Shown piece after piece: positions 54,570-62,482 of a stretch of DNA of 64,000 bases. The DNA lies in NCBI RefSeq assembly GCF_002917095.1, contig NZ_PQGA01000007.1:186001-250000 (forward strand), in the 5' to 3' direction. Source of the DNA: Paraburkholderia eburnea. Its GTDB lineage: Bacteria; Pseudomonadota; Gammaproteobacteria; Burkholderiales; Burkholderiaceae. The notes beneath the pieces were generated by a model. It searched no databases. It saw only the letters and a program-made list of their open reading frames with translations, and had not been told where the DNA came from. Made by a program: the position numbers and the translations under genes. The stretch's first letter is position 1; each line of letters opens with the position of its first letter.

Positions 54570-54723
54570 GCAGGCGAAAGCCTGCCGTAAAGCAATTGCG
54601 TGCTCCGATTAAGCAGACAGATCGGCATTTGTCCCATCTCGACAGCAGGCGATCCACCCCGCAATATCCAACCGTTAGCGCCCACCATGTGGGTTGCTGA
54701 TCCGAGTAACAACGGCGTTTCGA

Positions 54724-54759
54724 CGGCTCACCTGGCCTCTACCGGGTGAGCCGTTTTTT
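54724..54759 (+). terminator. terminator of the PAS chemoreceptor gene
   Basis: CGGCTCACC (54724-54732) pairs with GGTGAGCCG (54745-54753) and is followed by TTTTTT. Confidence 0.92.
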
Positions 54760-54778
54760 CTTGGCGCCGCCGCCACTC

Positions 54779-54799
54779 GAAGGTGAGGACTTGCGGGAG
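54779..54799 (+). repeat. dispersed 21-bp motif, copy 1
   Basis: GAAGGTGAG-GACTTG-CGGGAG; consensus (A/G)A(A/T)GGTGAG-N6-CGGGAG. This copy is on the plus strand, 20 bp after the chemoreceptor terminator. The other four copies read on the minus strand. Confidence 0.7.
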
Positions 54800-55077
54800 G
54801 TGAATATCGGCGGGGCAAGGCATGGCTGTATCCGCGATGCGCGCCGGAACATCATTAAGGATCCTTTGCGTCATGCCCATGACAATGTCTCAGTCAGCGA
54901 AACAAGTTCCCCGCACCGTTGCAGGACACGCAAAAATGCTCGTGTAAACGCGGAGTCGCGTTAAACTGGCTGGCCGGGTCAGGCGGCGGCGCGCTATGTG
55001 CGCCCGCGCTCACAGGACTGAGACGCCGCGCGGCTGACCCCGTACAATTGGCTCGACCACCTACGAGGACAACATCA

Positions 55078-55323
55078 ATGCGCACGACCGGGTCTTCCGG
55101 AAACATGACCCTGCTCACCGAGCATGACGAAGCCACCGGCCGCGAAACGCGTTCGCTGCGCCTCGAATCTTCGGCCGACGGCAAGAGCCTGTTGCTGATT
55201 GAAGTCGACGAGCGCAAGCCGGGCATCCACCGCGAAGTGCGTTATGAAATCACGCCTGCGGAACTGATCGCGGCCATCCGCGCCCAGGGTGCCGAGCTAC
55301 CCGGCGAATCGCACACGCGGTAA
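55078..55323 (+). CDS. short conserved-looking hypothetical protein
   Basis: 81 residues from ATG 55078 with GAGGA 9 bases upstream. Soluble, charged, with alternating strand-like segments (RETRSLRLESSADGKSLLLI, EVDERKPGIHREVRYEITPA) and a C-terminal helix (AELIAAIRAQGAEL). No family recognised. The codon bias and RBS support a real gene. Separate from the DedA gene by a 331-bp gap. Confidence 0.72.
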   Translation: MRTTGSSGNMTLLTEHDEATGRETRSLRLESSADGKSLLLIEVDERKPGIHREVRYEITPAELIAAIRAQGAELPGESHTR

Positions 55324-55654
55324 ATCCCGGTCGCCCCAACCACGCGCCTGCCAGCCGTGCGGGCCGCTTGCGCGAAGGCACCCTCACGGTGTCTTCGCGC
55401 GTTCACACGTCTTACTTGCTGCACTGCGTTGTTCAGCATTTCCCTGGTAGTTTCCTGGTACTTCCTGGCAATGGGCATTTGATGCGCGCCGGCGCTCGCG
55501 CGCGTCGATTCCGCATTGGGCGTATGCTCCCCAACTCACGTCCCCCGGCGCTTGCAGGCTCGCTTGCACGCCTTCGAAATGCGTCCATAATCGTTACGTT
55601 ACTCTTCCAATTTTTTGCGCCGCCCGTGCGGCGCCTCTGGCAGGAAGTAAGCCG
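55324..55654. other. 331-bp gap with strong hairpin and short tandem repeat
   Basis: Contains a 13-bp near-perfect hairpin (55370-55400) with no U-run, an 11-bp-period triplicate of TTCCTGGTA-like sequence (55440-55470), and the DedA upstream region (AT-rich near 55600-55616). No gene seen. Confidence 0.55.
55370..55400. other. 13-bp hairpin without U-tract
   Basis: GCGCGAAGGCACC (55370-55382) pairs with GGTGTCTTCGCGC (55388-55400), only one G-T pair, loop of five. It lies 47 bp after the hypothetical gene stop. It could be an mRNA-stabilising stem, a rho-associated end or a protein site. Confidence 0.6.
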
Positions 55655-56644
55655 ATGCTACATGACCTCATCGCGCAGTACGGCCCTGCGCTCGTGTTCC
55701 TCAACGTACTAGCCGGCGCACTGGGCCTACCCGTGCCAGCGATGCCCGCGCTCGTGCTGTTCGGTGCCATGGCCGCCATGCACCCGGGTTCGATCGGGCA
55801 GCAGGTCGCGCCGGTACTTGGCCTGTCCGTCGTCGCCATGCTGATCGGTGACAGCGTCTGGTTTCTCGCCGGCCGTCTCTATGGCGGCAACACGCTCAAG
55901 ACGCTCTGCAAGCTCTCGCTCTCGCGCGATACCTGCGTGAAAAAGACCGAGCGCTTTTTCGGCCGCTGGGGCGTGCGCGTCCTCGCCATCGCCAAGTTCG
56001 TGCCGGGTCTCTCGCTTGTCTCCGTGCCGCTGGCGGGCGCGATGGGCACGCCTTATCGCCTCTTCGTGGGCTTCGACGGCATTGGCGCCGCGCTCTGGTC
56101 AGGCACCGGTTTGCTGATCGGCGTGCTGTTCGCGCCGCAGATCGACATGATGCTGGCGGGCGCGAGCCGCCTCGGCCGCTTCGCGGCGGTCGTGGTCGCG
56201 GTTTTGCTGCTGCTCTACGCGGCCTACCGCTGGCAGCGCCGCCGCCAGCTCATCAAGAAGCTCGCGAACGCGCGCATCACCGTGGACGATCTCTACCGCG
56301 CGATGGCCAACAAGCCGCCGCCCGTGGTGTTCGATATCCGCTCGGAAGAAAAGCGCAAGCTCGATCCGTACATCATTCCGGGCGCGCTCTTTGCCGACGA
56401 GCGCAAGCTCGACGAGATCCTCTCGAAGTATCCGCTCGAACAAAAGCTCGTGATCTACTGCTCGTGCCCCAATGAAATTTCCGCGGCCTGGATGGCGAAG
56501 AAGCTTGCCGAGGCCGGATTCATCGACGTGGTGCCGCTGCTCGGCGGCCTGGACGCCTGGCGCGATTCCGGGCGCGCGCTCGAATCGCTGGTGCTGACAC
56601 AGCATCCCGAAGTGTCCGTCAACATCACGCCGAAAGCTGTCTGA
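55655..56644 (+). CDS. DedA-family membrane protein fused to a rhodanese domain
   Basis: 329 residues. N-terminal DedA/VTT domain (about 1-195): PALVFLNVLAGALGLPVPAM, LIGDSVWFLAGRLYG and the FGRWGVRVLAIAKFVPGLSL segment conserved in DedA proteins. C-terminal rhodanese domain (about 215-315) with active-site Cys in VIYCSCPNEISAAWMAKKL and the LLGGLDAWRDSG end. Such proteins affect membrane lipid transport or proton balance; the rhodanese suggests sulfur or redox input at the inner face. 57 bp upstream of the CRP/thioredoxin-reductase-like gene, probably one operon. AGGAAG precedes the ATG. Confidence 0.9.
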   Translation: MLHDLIAQYGPALVFLNVLAGALGLPVPAMPALVLFGAMAAMHPGSIGQQVAPVLGLSVVAMLIGDSVWFLAGRLYGGNTLKTLCKLSLSRDTCVKKTERFFGRWGVRVLAIAKFVPGLSLVSVPLAGAMGTPYRLFVGFDGIGAALWSGTGLLIGVLFAPQIDMMLAGASRLGRFAAVVVAVLLLLYAAYRWQRRRQLIKKLANARITVDDLYRAMANKPPPVVFDIRSEEKRKLDPYIIPGALFADERKLDEILSKYPLEQKLVIYCSCPNEISAAWMAKKLAEAGFIDVVPLLGGLDAWRDSGRALESLVLTQHPEVSVNITPKAV

Positions 56645-56701
56645 TTCCGCGCGGCAGCCGGGCCGCATTCCGGCTGCCGCGCGCATGAGGAGAATCGCCT
56701 G

Positions 56702-58480
56702 ATGGGCTCCATTGCTACTGAGCCGCCTCGCTACGAGGCCTCGCAGTCCACGTCTTCCGCGTCTTTTTCCGATACACAGCCGCAGCCCGCCGAAGCGCCG
56801 TTTTCGACGCTTTCCACGCGGCGGCACCAGATGTTCCCCGAACTCACCGATGACGAGATCGCGCGGCTCGCGCGTTTCGGCGAGCGGCGGCATTGGGAGC
56901 CGGGCGAACTGCTGTTCCACACCGGCGACACCGGCCCCGGCATGTTCGTGCTGCTCGCGGGCTCCGTGAAGGTGTTCCAGCGCGACGGCCTGGGCCGCGA
57001 GCGCCTGATCGTCGAGCATGGGCGCGGTCATTTCCTCGCCGAAGTCGGCCAGCTTTCGGGCGGCCCGGCGCTGGTCGACGGCCTCGCGCTCGAACCCGTC
57101 GACGCCATTCTGATTCCGCCTGAAAAGCTGCGCGCGGCCATCGTCGCCGAAGCGGAACTCGGCGAGCGCATCGTGCGCGCGCTGATCCTGCGCCGCGTCT
57201 CGCTGATCGAAAAAGGCGCGGGCGGCCCGATCCTCGTCGGCAAGCACAACGATCCCGCGCTGCTCTCGCTGCAAGGCTTTCTCACACGCAACGGCCATCC
57301 GTATTCGGTGCTCGACGAGCGCGATGCAAGCTGCATGGTCAGCGTGGTCGAGCGCTTCGCGGCGCGCTGCGAAGACCTGCCGCTCGTGATCTGCCCCGAC
57401 GGCACCGTGCTGCGCCATCCGTCGGCGCCGGAACTCGCCACATGCCTGGGTCTGCTGCCCGAACTCAACGGCGAGCGCGTCTATGACGTGGCGGTCGTGG
57501 GCGCGGGTCCGGCGGGACTCGCAACCGCCGTCTATGCGGCCTCGGAAGGCTTGTCGGTGATCGTGCTCGACTCGCGCGCGCCGGGTGGCCAGGCGGGCGC
57601 CAGCTCGCGCATCGAAAACTATCTGGGCTTTCCGACCGGCATCTCCGGCCAGGCGCTCGCGGGCCGCGCCTTCGTGCAGGCGCAGAAGTTCGGCGCGCAT
57701 GTGGCGATTCCGGTCGCGGTGAAAAAACTCCATTGCAACGAGCATCCACGCCGCCTCGAAACCTGTAGCGGCGACGTGCGCGCACACACCGTCGTGATCG
57801 CGAGCGGCGCGATCTATCGGCGCCCCAGCATCGCCGGGCTCGATCGCTATACGGGACGCGGCGTCTATTACTGGGCCTCGCCGGTCGAGGCGAAGCTCTG
57901 CAAGCACGAAAACGTGGTGCTGGTGGGCGGCGGCAATTCGGCGGGCCAGGCGATCGTCTATCTGTCGACCCAGGCGCGCCAGATCGACGTGCTGATCCGC
58001 AAGGCCGGTTTCGAATCGACGATGTCGCGTTATCTGATCGACCGCATTGCCTCGCTGCCGAATGTGAACGTGCATCCGCGCAGCGAAATCCTCGGCCTCG
58101 ACGAGGACGAAACCGGGCTGGCCGCGATCCGGCTGAAAGCGCCGTGCCCCGAAGGCGTCGATCATTTCGACGCGCGCCATCTGTTCCTCTTCACGGGCGC
58201 GGACCCCAACACGGGCTGGCTGCGCGAATGCGGCGTGGCGCTCGATGCGAACGGCTTCGTGCTCACGGGCGCCAACGATGCGTCGTGCAGCCTCGCCACG
58301 TCGGTCGAAGGCGTCTATGCGATCGGCGATGCGCGCGCGGGTTCGACCAAGCGCGTCGCGGCGGCGGTGGGCGAAGGTGCGGCCGTGGTCGCGCAAATCC
58401 ATCAATTGCTGGGCGCAATGCCCTCTGCCGCCGCGCAGGCCGTGACGCCAGTGGCCGCGATGGCGGGCCTGCATGCGTGA
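56702..58480 (+). CDS. CRP-domain/thioredoxin-reductase-like FAD protein without CxxC
   Basis: 592 residues. Residues about 45-165: cyclic-nucleotide-binding fold (FGERRHWEPGELLFHTGDTG, FVLLAGSVKVFQRDG). About 165-250: a spacer with thioredoxin-like features. About 258-575: low-Mr thioredoxin-reductase-like flavoprotein with the FAD motif VVGAGPAGLATAVYAASEG, the NADPH motif VVLVGGGNSAGQAIVY and GVYAIGDARAGSTKRVAAAV. Where real thioredoxin reductases have CxxC, it has W-A-S-P (about 389-392), so it cannot do normal disulfide exchange. GAGGAG upstream; follows the DedA-rhodanese gene and overlaps ycaQ by 8 bp. Confidence 0.9.
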   Translation: MGSIATEPPRYEASQSTSSASFSDTQPQPAEAPFSTLSTRRHQMFPELTDDEIARLARFGERRHWEPGELLFHTGDTGPGMFVLLAGSVKVFQRDGLGRERLIVEHGRGHFLAEVGQLSGGPALVDGLALEPVDAILIPPEKLRAAIVAEAELGERIVRALILRRVSLIEKGAGGPILVGKHNDPALLSLQGFLTRNGHPYSVLDERDASCMVSVVERFAARCEDLPLVICPDGTVLRHPSAPELATCLGLLPELNGERVYDVAVVGAGPAGLATAVYAASEGLSVIVLDSRAPGGQAGASSRIENYLGFPTGISGQALAGRAFVQAQKFGAHVAIPVAVKKLHCNEHPRRLETCSGDVRAHTVVIASGAIYRRPSIAGLDRYTGRGVYYWASPVEAKLCKHENVVLVGGGNSAGQAIVYLSTQARQIDVLIRKAGFESTMSRYLIDRIASLPNVNVHPRSEILGLDEDETGLAAIRLKAPCPEGVDHFDARHLFLFTGADPNTGWLRECGVALDANGFVLTGANDASCSLATSVEGVYAIGDARAGSTKRVAAAVGEGAAVVAQIHQLLGAMPSAAAQAVTPVAAMAGLHA

Positions 58481-59759
58481 CGACGCGGCGTTCGAAGCTG
58501 ACGCCGAGCCGGCTTCACCCGGCGACGCCGCACGCCTGACGCTGCCGCTCGCGGCGGCGCGCACGCTGCATCTGGCCGCACAAGGCCTGCTCGCGCCGCC
58601 GCGCCGCAAGGCCACACCCGACGACGTGCTGGCCGCGATCCGCCGCATGGCGCAACTGCAGATCGACACCATCCATGTGGTCGCGCGCAGTCCTTATTTC
58701 GTGCTGTTCAGCCGCGTGGGCGCGTACGACATGCGCTGGCTCGACGCGCATCTCGCCGCTGGGCGTCTGTTCGAATACTGGTCGCATGAAGCCTGTTTCG
58801 TGCCGATCGAGGACTATGGGCTGTTGCGCCATCGCATGTTGGACCCGTCGGGCATGGGCTGGAAATACGCCGCCGACTGGCACGCGAAGCATCGCCGCGA
58901 AATCGACGCGCTACTCGAACGCATCCGTGCGAGCGGCCCGGTGCGCTCCGCCGATTTCGCGCGCGCCGAAGGCGACAAGGGCAGCGGCTGGTGGGACTGG
59001 AAGCCGGAGAAGCGTCACCTCGAAGTGCTGTTCGCGACCGGCGCGCTGATGGTCGCGGAACGGCGCAATTTCCAGCGCGTCTACGACGTGGCCGAGCGCG
59101 TGCTGCCTCACTGGCGCGATGCGCGCGATCTGCCCTCGCGCGCCGACGCCGAACGCGCGCTGCTGCTGCGCACCGCCCAGGCATTGGGCGTGCTGCGCGC
59201 CGATTGGGCCGCCGACTACTACCGCCTGCCGCGCCGCCCGTATGTCGAAGCGCTGCACGCCCTCGCCGATGCGGGCGAGCTCGTGCCCGTGCGCGTGGAG
59301 GGCTGGAAACCCGATGCGTTCGTGCATCGCGATCACGCGCCGCTCATCGACGCCGCCGCGAACGGCACGCTGTCATCGACCGTCACGACACTGCTCTCGC
59401 CGTTTGATCCGGTCGTGTGGGACCGCAAGCGTGCGGTGGCGCTGTTCGGTTTCGACTATGCGATCGAATGCTACGTGCCCGCGCACAAGCGCAAATACGG
59501 TTACTTCGTACTGCCGATATTGAGCCGCGGGAAATTGATCGGGCGCGCCGACGCGAAAGCGCATCGCGCCCAGCAGGTATTCGAAGTGAAGTCGCTCCAT
59601 CTGGAGCCGGGTGTGCGCGTGAGCGGGCGGCTCGTCAGCGATCTGCGGCGCGCACTGCAACGTTGCGCCGACTGGCATGGAACGCCGGAATTGCGCATCG
59701 GCGCGGCGCCGGACGGACTGGCCGAAGCCTTGCTCGCGCAGGCGCCAGGCGATGCCTGA
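58473..59759 (+). CDS. ycaQ: YcaQ-family DNA glycosylase (interstrand crosslink repair type)
   Basis: 428 residues. The match to E. coli YcaQ is close: ARTLHLAAQGLL, QLQIDTIHVVARSPYFVLFS, WSHEACFVPIEDYGLLRHRM, GWWDWKPEKRHLEVLF, LSPFDPVVWDRKRAVALF, KRKYGYFVLPILSRGKLIGR. Three winged helices with the catalytic Q-x-D region in QLQID. YcaQ/AlkX enzymes unhook bulky N7-alkylguanine lesions and interstrand crosslinks. ATG 58473 overlaps the preceding stop by 8 bp, so translation is coupled with the flavoprotein. Confidence 0.92.
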   Translation: MRDDAAFEADAEPASPGDAARLTLPLAAARTLHLAAQGLLAPPRRKATPDDVLAAIRRMAQLQIDTIHVVARSPYFVLFSRVGAYDMRWLDAHLAAGRLFEYWSHEACFVPIEDYGLLRHRMLDPSGMGWKYAADWHAKHRREIDALLERIRASGPVRSADFARAEGDKGSGWWDWKPEKRHLEVLFATGALMVAERRNFQRVYDVAERVLPHWRDARDLPSRADAERALLLRTAQALGVLRADWAADYYRLPRRPYVEALHALADAGELVPVRVEGWKPDAFVHRDHAPLIDAAANGTLSSTVTTLLSPFDPVVWDRKRAVALFGFDYAIECYVPAHKRKYGYFVLPILSRGKLIGRADAKAHRAQQVFEVKSLHLEPGVRVSGRLVSDLRRALQRCADWHGTPELRIGAAPDGLAEALLAQAPGDA

Positions 59760-59793
59760 GACGCATCGCCTGCGCACACGCGCCTTCGTGAGG

Positions 59794-60069
59794 TTAGCGT
59801 TCCAGCTTCACGCGCAGTTCGCGCGCCGCTTCGAGCAGACCTTCATAGCCGGAGCGTGCGTGTTCGGGCAGGTCGGGGTCGCCCACCAGCGCACCCAGCG
59901 TTTCGATCAGGCTGAAGACGAGGCCCCTGGCCGCGCCCGCCGCGATGCTGCCGCTTTTCACGCCTTCGTCCACGTGCGAGAACGCGGCGTTCAGATTGTC
60001 CAGATCGGTTTGAGGCGCATTGGCGCCCGGCGCTTGAGCGTCATGCTTTGGCGTGTCGTCGCTCGTCAT
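59794..60069 (-). CDS. short hypothetical protein
   Basis: 91 residues from ATG 60069. Acidic and Ala-rich N-terminus (MTSDDTPKHDAQAPGANAPQ) followed by predicted helices (DLDNLNAAFSHVDEGVKSGS, GLVFSLIETLGALVGDPDL, GYEGLLEAARELRVKLER). No recognised domain. A run of small helices with LNAAFSHVDEG suggests a helical regulator or adaptor, but no role is claimed. Converges with ycaQ, 34 bp apart. Confidence 0.7.
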   Translation of the reverse strand: MTSDDTPKHDAQAPGANAPQTDLDNLNAAFSHVDEGVKSGSIAAGAARGLVFSLIETLGALVGDPDLPEHARSGYEGLLEAARELRVKLER

Positions 60070-60162
60070 GATGAATCGTTTCCCCTTGCAATGGCTTCGT
60101 AGAAAGAATCCCGCAGTACTGTTATATACCCATCGCAGGCAGCCGTGCAATGGCGCCCGCCA

Positions 60163-60183
60163 CTCCCGAATCTTCTCACCTTT
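60163..60183 (-). repeat. dispersed 21-bp motif, copy 2
   Basis: On the minus strand AAAGGTGAG-AAGATT-CGGGAG. Confidence 0.75.
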
Positions 60184-60340
60184 GCGCGTGAAGCGTCGGC
60201 TTGCCCGCTACGACCGCTTGATTCCGTTGATGCCGACGAAGAATAAAAAGCCTGAAAAACAGGTGCTTTTATCGGTTTACGCAAATGACACCGGCATGAC
60301 AGGGAGGTTGCCGAACTGGTTTCGCGACACATTTCCAGCG

Positions 60341-60361
60341 CTCCCGCAAATACTCACCATT
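60341..60361 (-). repeat. dispersed 21-bp motif, copy 3
   Basis: On the minus strand AATGGTGAG-TATTTG-CGGGAG. Confidence 0.75.
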
Positions 60362-60529
60362 GAGCCGTGAACGCACGTTTGCACGCGCATACGGCAAACG
60401 CCACGCCTCCGGGAAGAACACCTACGGATTCACTTTAGTGCTTGTTTTACGGTGCATTTCTTCATTTCAGGCTCACCGCCGCGTCCGCGTAAAAACCTGA
60501 AGGTGCGCGCTTTTCGCCAGTACGCCTCA

Positions 60530-60550
60530 CTCCCGAAAACACTCACCTTT
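60530..60550 (-). repeat. dispersed 21-bp motif, copy 4
   Basis: On the minus strand AAAGGTGAG-TGTTTT-CGGGAG; it ends 76 bp before the methyltransferase start codon. Confidence 0.75.
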
Positions 60551-60625
60551 GTCCTTCTTGACGCCGCCGCGCCGCATCTCCAGACTGTGCGAGTTCCCTT
60601 TTTCGCCCAACGCCCCACACGCGCC

Positions 60626-61426
60626 ATGAGCCAGATCACGCCTTTCGTCGCCGACCGTTTCCACCACGCCGCGCCCCATTACCTCATCGGCCGCCCCGCC
60701 TACTCGCCCGCGCTGATTCGCCGCGTCGCGCAGCGCGTGGGTCTGGACGGGACGCAACGCCTGCTCGACCTAGGCTGCGGTCCGGGCCAGCTTTCCCTTG
60801 CATTCGCAAGCTGGGTGGCCGGCGCCACGGCCATCGACCCCGAACCCGCCATGCTCGAAGTCGCCGCGCAGCTGGGCGCGGGCATCGCGCCCAATATCGA
60901 GTATCGCCAGGGAAGTTCGTACGACCTCTCACCCGATCTGGGCACGTTTCATCTCGCCGTCATTGGCCGCGCGTTTCACTGGATGGACCGCGTGGATACG
61001 CTCGCGCGGCTCGATACGATCCTCGCCCAGCGCGGCGCCGTCGCCCTTTTCAACACCGAGCAGCTCGACGATCCGCAGCGCCCCTGGGCCGCGCAATATC
61101 GCAACCTGCTCGATAGCTACGCCAACACCGATGCCACGCGCGCGCTGCGCCGCTCCGCGCAATGGGAAAGCCATACCGACGTGCTGGCGCGCTCGTCGTT
61201 CAGCGCCATCGAGCGCATTTCGGTGATCGAATACCGGCGCGTGAGCGCGGAGCAACTCAAGGCGCGTCCGCTGTCGATGTCGAGTCTCGCGCGCGCGCGG
61301 CTGGGCGATCGGCTCGATACGCTGCTCGCGGAAATTGACGCGATCGTCGCCGCTCACGGCAACGACGGCTGGCTCGTCGAGCGCATCGAATCGACCGTGA
61401 CACTGGGCTTGCGCGAGGCGCGCTGA
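60626..61426 (+). CDS. class I SAM-dependent methyltransferase
   Basis: 266 residues from ATG 60626 (MSQITPFVADRFHHAAPHYL); the frame is open upstream but runs through the 21-bp motif. SAM-binding motif I LLDLGCGPGQLSLAF (about 47-61), acidic residue in ATAIDPEPAMLEVA (motif II) and FHLAVIGRAFHWMDR (post-I, as in UbiE/Tam-like small-molecule enzymes). Substrate unknown. Stands alone, 69 bp before the thioredoxin-like gene on the same strand. Confidence 0.88.
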   Translation: MSQITPFVADRFHHAAPHYLIGRPAYSPALIRRVAQRVGLDGTQRLLDLGCGPGQLSLAFASWVAGATAIDPEPAMLEVAAQLGAGIAPNIEYRQGSSYDLSPDLGTFHLAVIGRAFHWMDRVDTLARLDTILAQRGAVALFNTEQLDDPQRPWAAQYRNLLDSYANTDATRALRRSAQWESHTDVLARSSFSAIERISVIEYRRVSAEQLKARPLSMSSLARARLGDRLDTLLAEIDAIVAAHGNDGWLVERIESTVTLGLREAR

Positions 61427-61495
61427 AGCCACGTCAAGCGCGTTCGGGCCGCCTGGGTTATCGTATGACGATGCCCTGACACGAAAGGAATCGCG

Positions 61496-61807
61496 ATGAG
61501 CTATGCCACCCGAGCCCCGGCCCGCAAGGAGATCGACGCGCTGCAAGGCCATGCCGTGCTGGAATTCGGCACCGACTGGTGCGGCTACTGCCAGGGCGCG
61601 CAGCCGCTGATCGGCGACGCGTTCGCCAGGCATCCCGACGTGCGCCGCATTCAGGTGGAAGACGGCCCAGGCCGCGCGCTCGGCCGCTCGTTTCGCGTGA
61701 AGCTTTGGCCCACGCTTATTTTTCTGCGCAACGGCGCGGAAGTCGCGCGTATCGTACGGCCCACCTCGGCCAGCGAATTCGACAGCGCCTTCAACGCTCT
61801 CGCCTGA
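61496..61807 (+). CDS. thioredoxin-family protein
   Basis: 103 residues. Thioredoxin fold with the redox motif WCGYC (about 28-32) and cis-Pro in LWPTLIFLRNG. No signal peptide, so cytoplasmic. The active site GYC differs from the GPC of Trx1, as in small alternative thioredoxins. AAAGGA seven bases before the ATG. A copy of the 21-bp motif follows its stop by 12 bp. Confidence 0.88.
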   Translation: MSYATRAPARKEIDALQGHAVLEFGTDWCGYCQGAQPLIGDAFARHPDVRRIQVEDGPGRALGRSFRVKLWPTLIFLRNGAEVARIVRPTSASEFDSAFNALA

Positions 61808-61818
61808 ACGCGGGCACG

Positions 61819-61839
61819 CTCCCGTAAATCCTCACCTTT
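61819..61839 (-). repeat. dispersed 21-bp motif, copy 5
   Basis: On the minus strand AAAGGTGAG-GATTTA-CGGGAG, between the thioredoxin-like gene and the 3' end of hpaR. Confidence 0.75.
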
Positions 61840-61894
61840 CGCCGGTTCAGGCCGCCGCCTCGCGCGGCGTGCGCTCATGTGCGCTCATGCGCAT

Positions 61895-62341
61895 TCACTC
61901 CAGCCCGGCAAGCAGATCGTCGATGGCGCGATAGACGCGCTCCACGACGTCCGGTCCCACCTCTTCCTCCAGCGCCTTGTAGCGCGCCTCCAGTTCCTTC
62001 GTGATCGCCTTCACGAGCTGATGGCTCTTCTTCGTGAGCGTCACGAGCACGCGCCGCTGGTCGTCCGCGAAACGCTCCTTGGTCACGAGGCCCAGCGCCT
62101 CCATGCGCGCCAGCACGCCCGCCATGCTCGGGCTGGAAATCGTGCATAGATCGGAAATCTGGCGCGGTTCCAGCGGCCCGCTTTCGTTGAGCGCGCGAAT
62201 CACGCGCCATTGCTGCTCCGTAAGGCCGTGCGCGGTGATGAGCGGGCGAAAGCGCTCCATCATCTTTTCGCGCGCCCGCAGGAGCAGCATGGGCAGATTG
62301 CGGTGCGCGACGTGCGTGGAAGTGCGTGAGGAATCGGACAT
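61895..62341 (-). CDS. hpaR: MarR-family repressor HpaR
   Basis: 148 residues, the usual HpaR size. N-terminal THVAHRNLPMLLLRAREKMM is characteristic of HpaR/HpcR. Winged helix with LEPRQISDLCTISSPSMAGV and ARMEALGLVTKERFADDQRR. It represses the homoprotocatechuate (3,4-dihydroxyphenylacetate) meta-cleavage operon until the aromatic acid binds. Divergent from hpaG1 across 141 bp that holds a CACT-N8-AGTG palindrome. Confidence 0.92.
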   Translation of the reverse strand: MSDSSRTSTHVAHRNLPMLLLRAREKMMERFRPLITAHGLTEQQWRVIRALNESGPLEPRQISDLCTISSPSMAGVLARMEALGLVTKERFADDQRRVLVTLTKKSHQLVKAITKELEARYKALEEEVGPDVVERVYRAIDDLLAGLE

Positions 62342-62442
62342 GATGGCTTCGTTCAGGACGCAGCCGCGAATCCCCTAAAGACCAGGGGAAACCCGCGAAA
62401 ACGGCGTCGATGGTTGACGCTGGATGATAGCAAGCGCAGAAT

Positions 62443-62458
62443 CACTCACATATTAGTG
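62443..62458. promoter_or_regulatory. putative HpaR operator
   Basis: CACTCACATATTAGTG: outer arms CACT/AGTG are perfect and 12 of 16 positions are palindromic. It lies 25 bp before the hpaG1 start and 101 bp before the hpaR start, so repressor binding would cover the hpaG promoter. Confidence 0.6.
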
Positions 62459-62482
62459 TTTTCCGGGAAAGCGACCCACGCC

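Larger units (their letters stand above)
54570..55077. other. 508-bp gap with terminator and one copy of the 21-bp motif
   Basis: Holds the receptor terminator (54724-54759), a copy of the dispersed 21-bp motif (54779-54799) and the upstream region of the short hypothetical gene. No additional convincing gene. Confidence 0.6.
60070..60625. other. 556-bp gap with three copies of the 21-bp motif
   Basis: Three copies of the dispersed motif (60163-60183, 60341-60361, 60530-60550) at 178- and 189-bp steps, and a weak hairpin with A/T flanks near 60242-60272. Open frames here have no RBS or family match. It is the upstream region of both the hypothetical gene and the methyltransferase. Confidence 0.6.

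Noticed and set aside
56099..58672. An 857-codon minus-strand frame opposite the DedA, flavoprotein and ycaQ genes.
   Set aside because: Codon-bias shadow; the plus-strand proteins are unambiguous.
60053..60370. A 105-codon plus-strand frame in the motif-rich gap.
   Set aside because: It overlaps the start of the 91-residue hypothetical gene antisense, spans two copies of the 21-bp motif and has no RBS.
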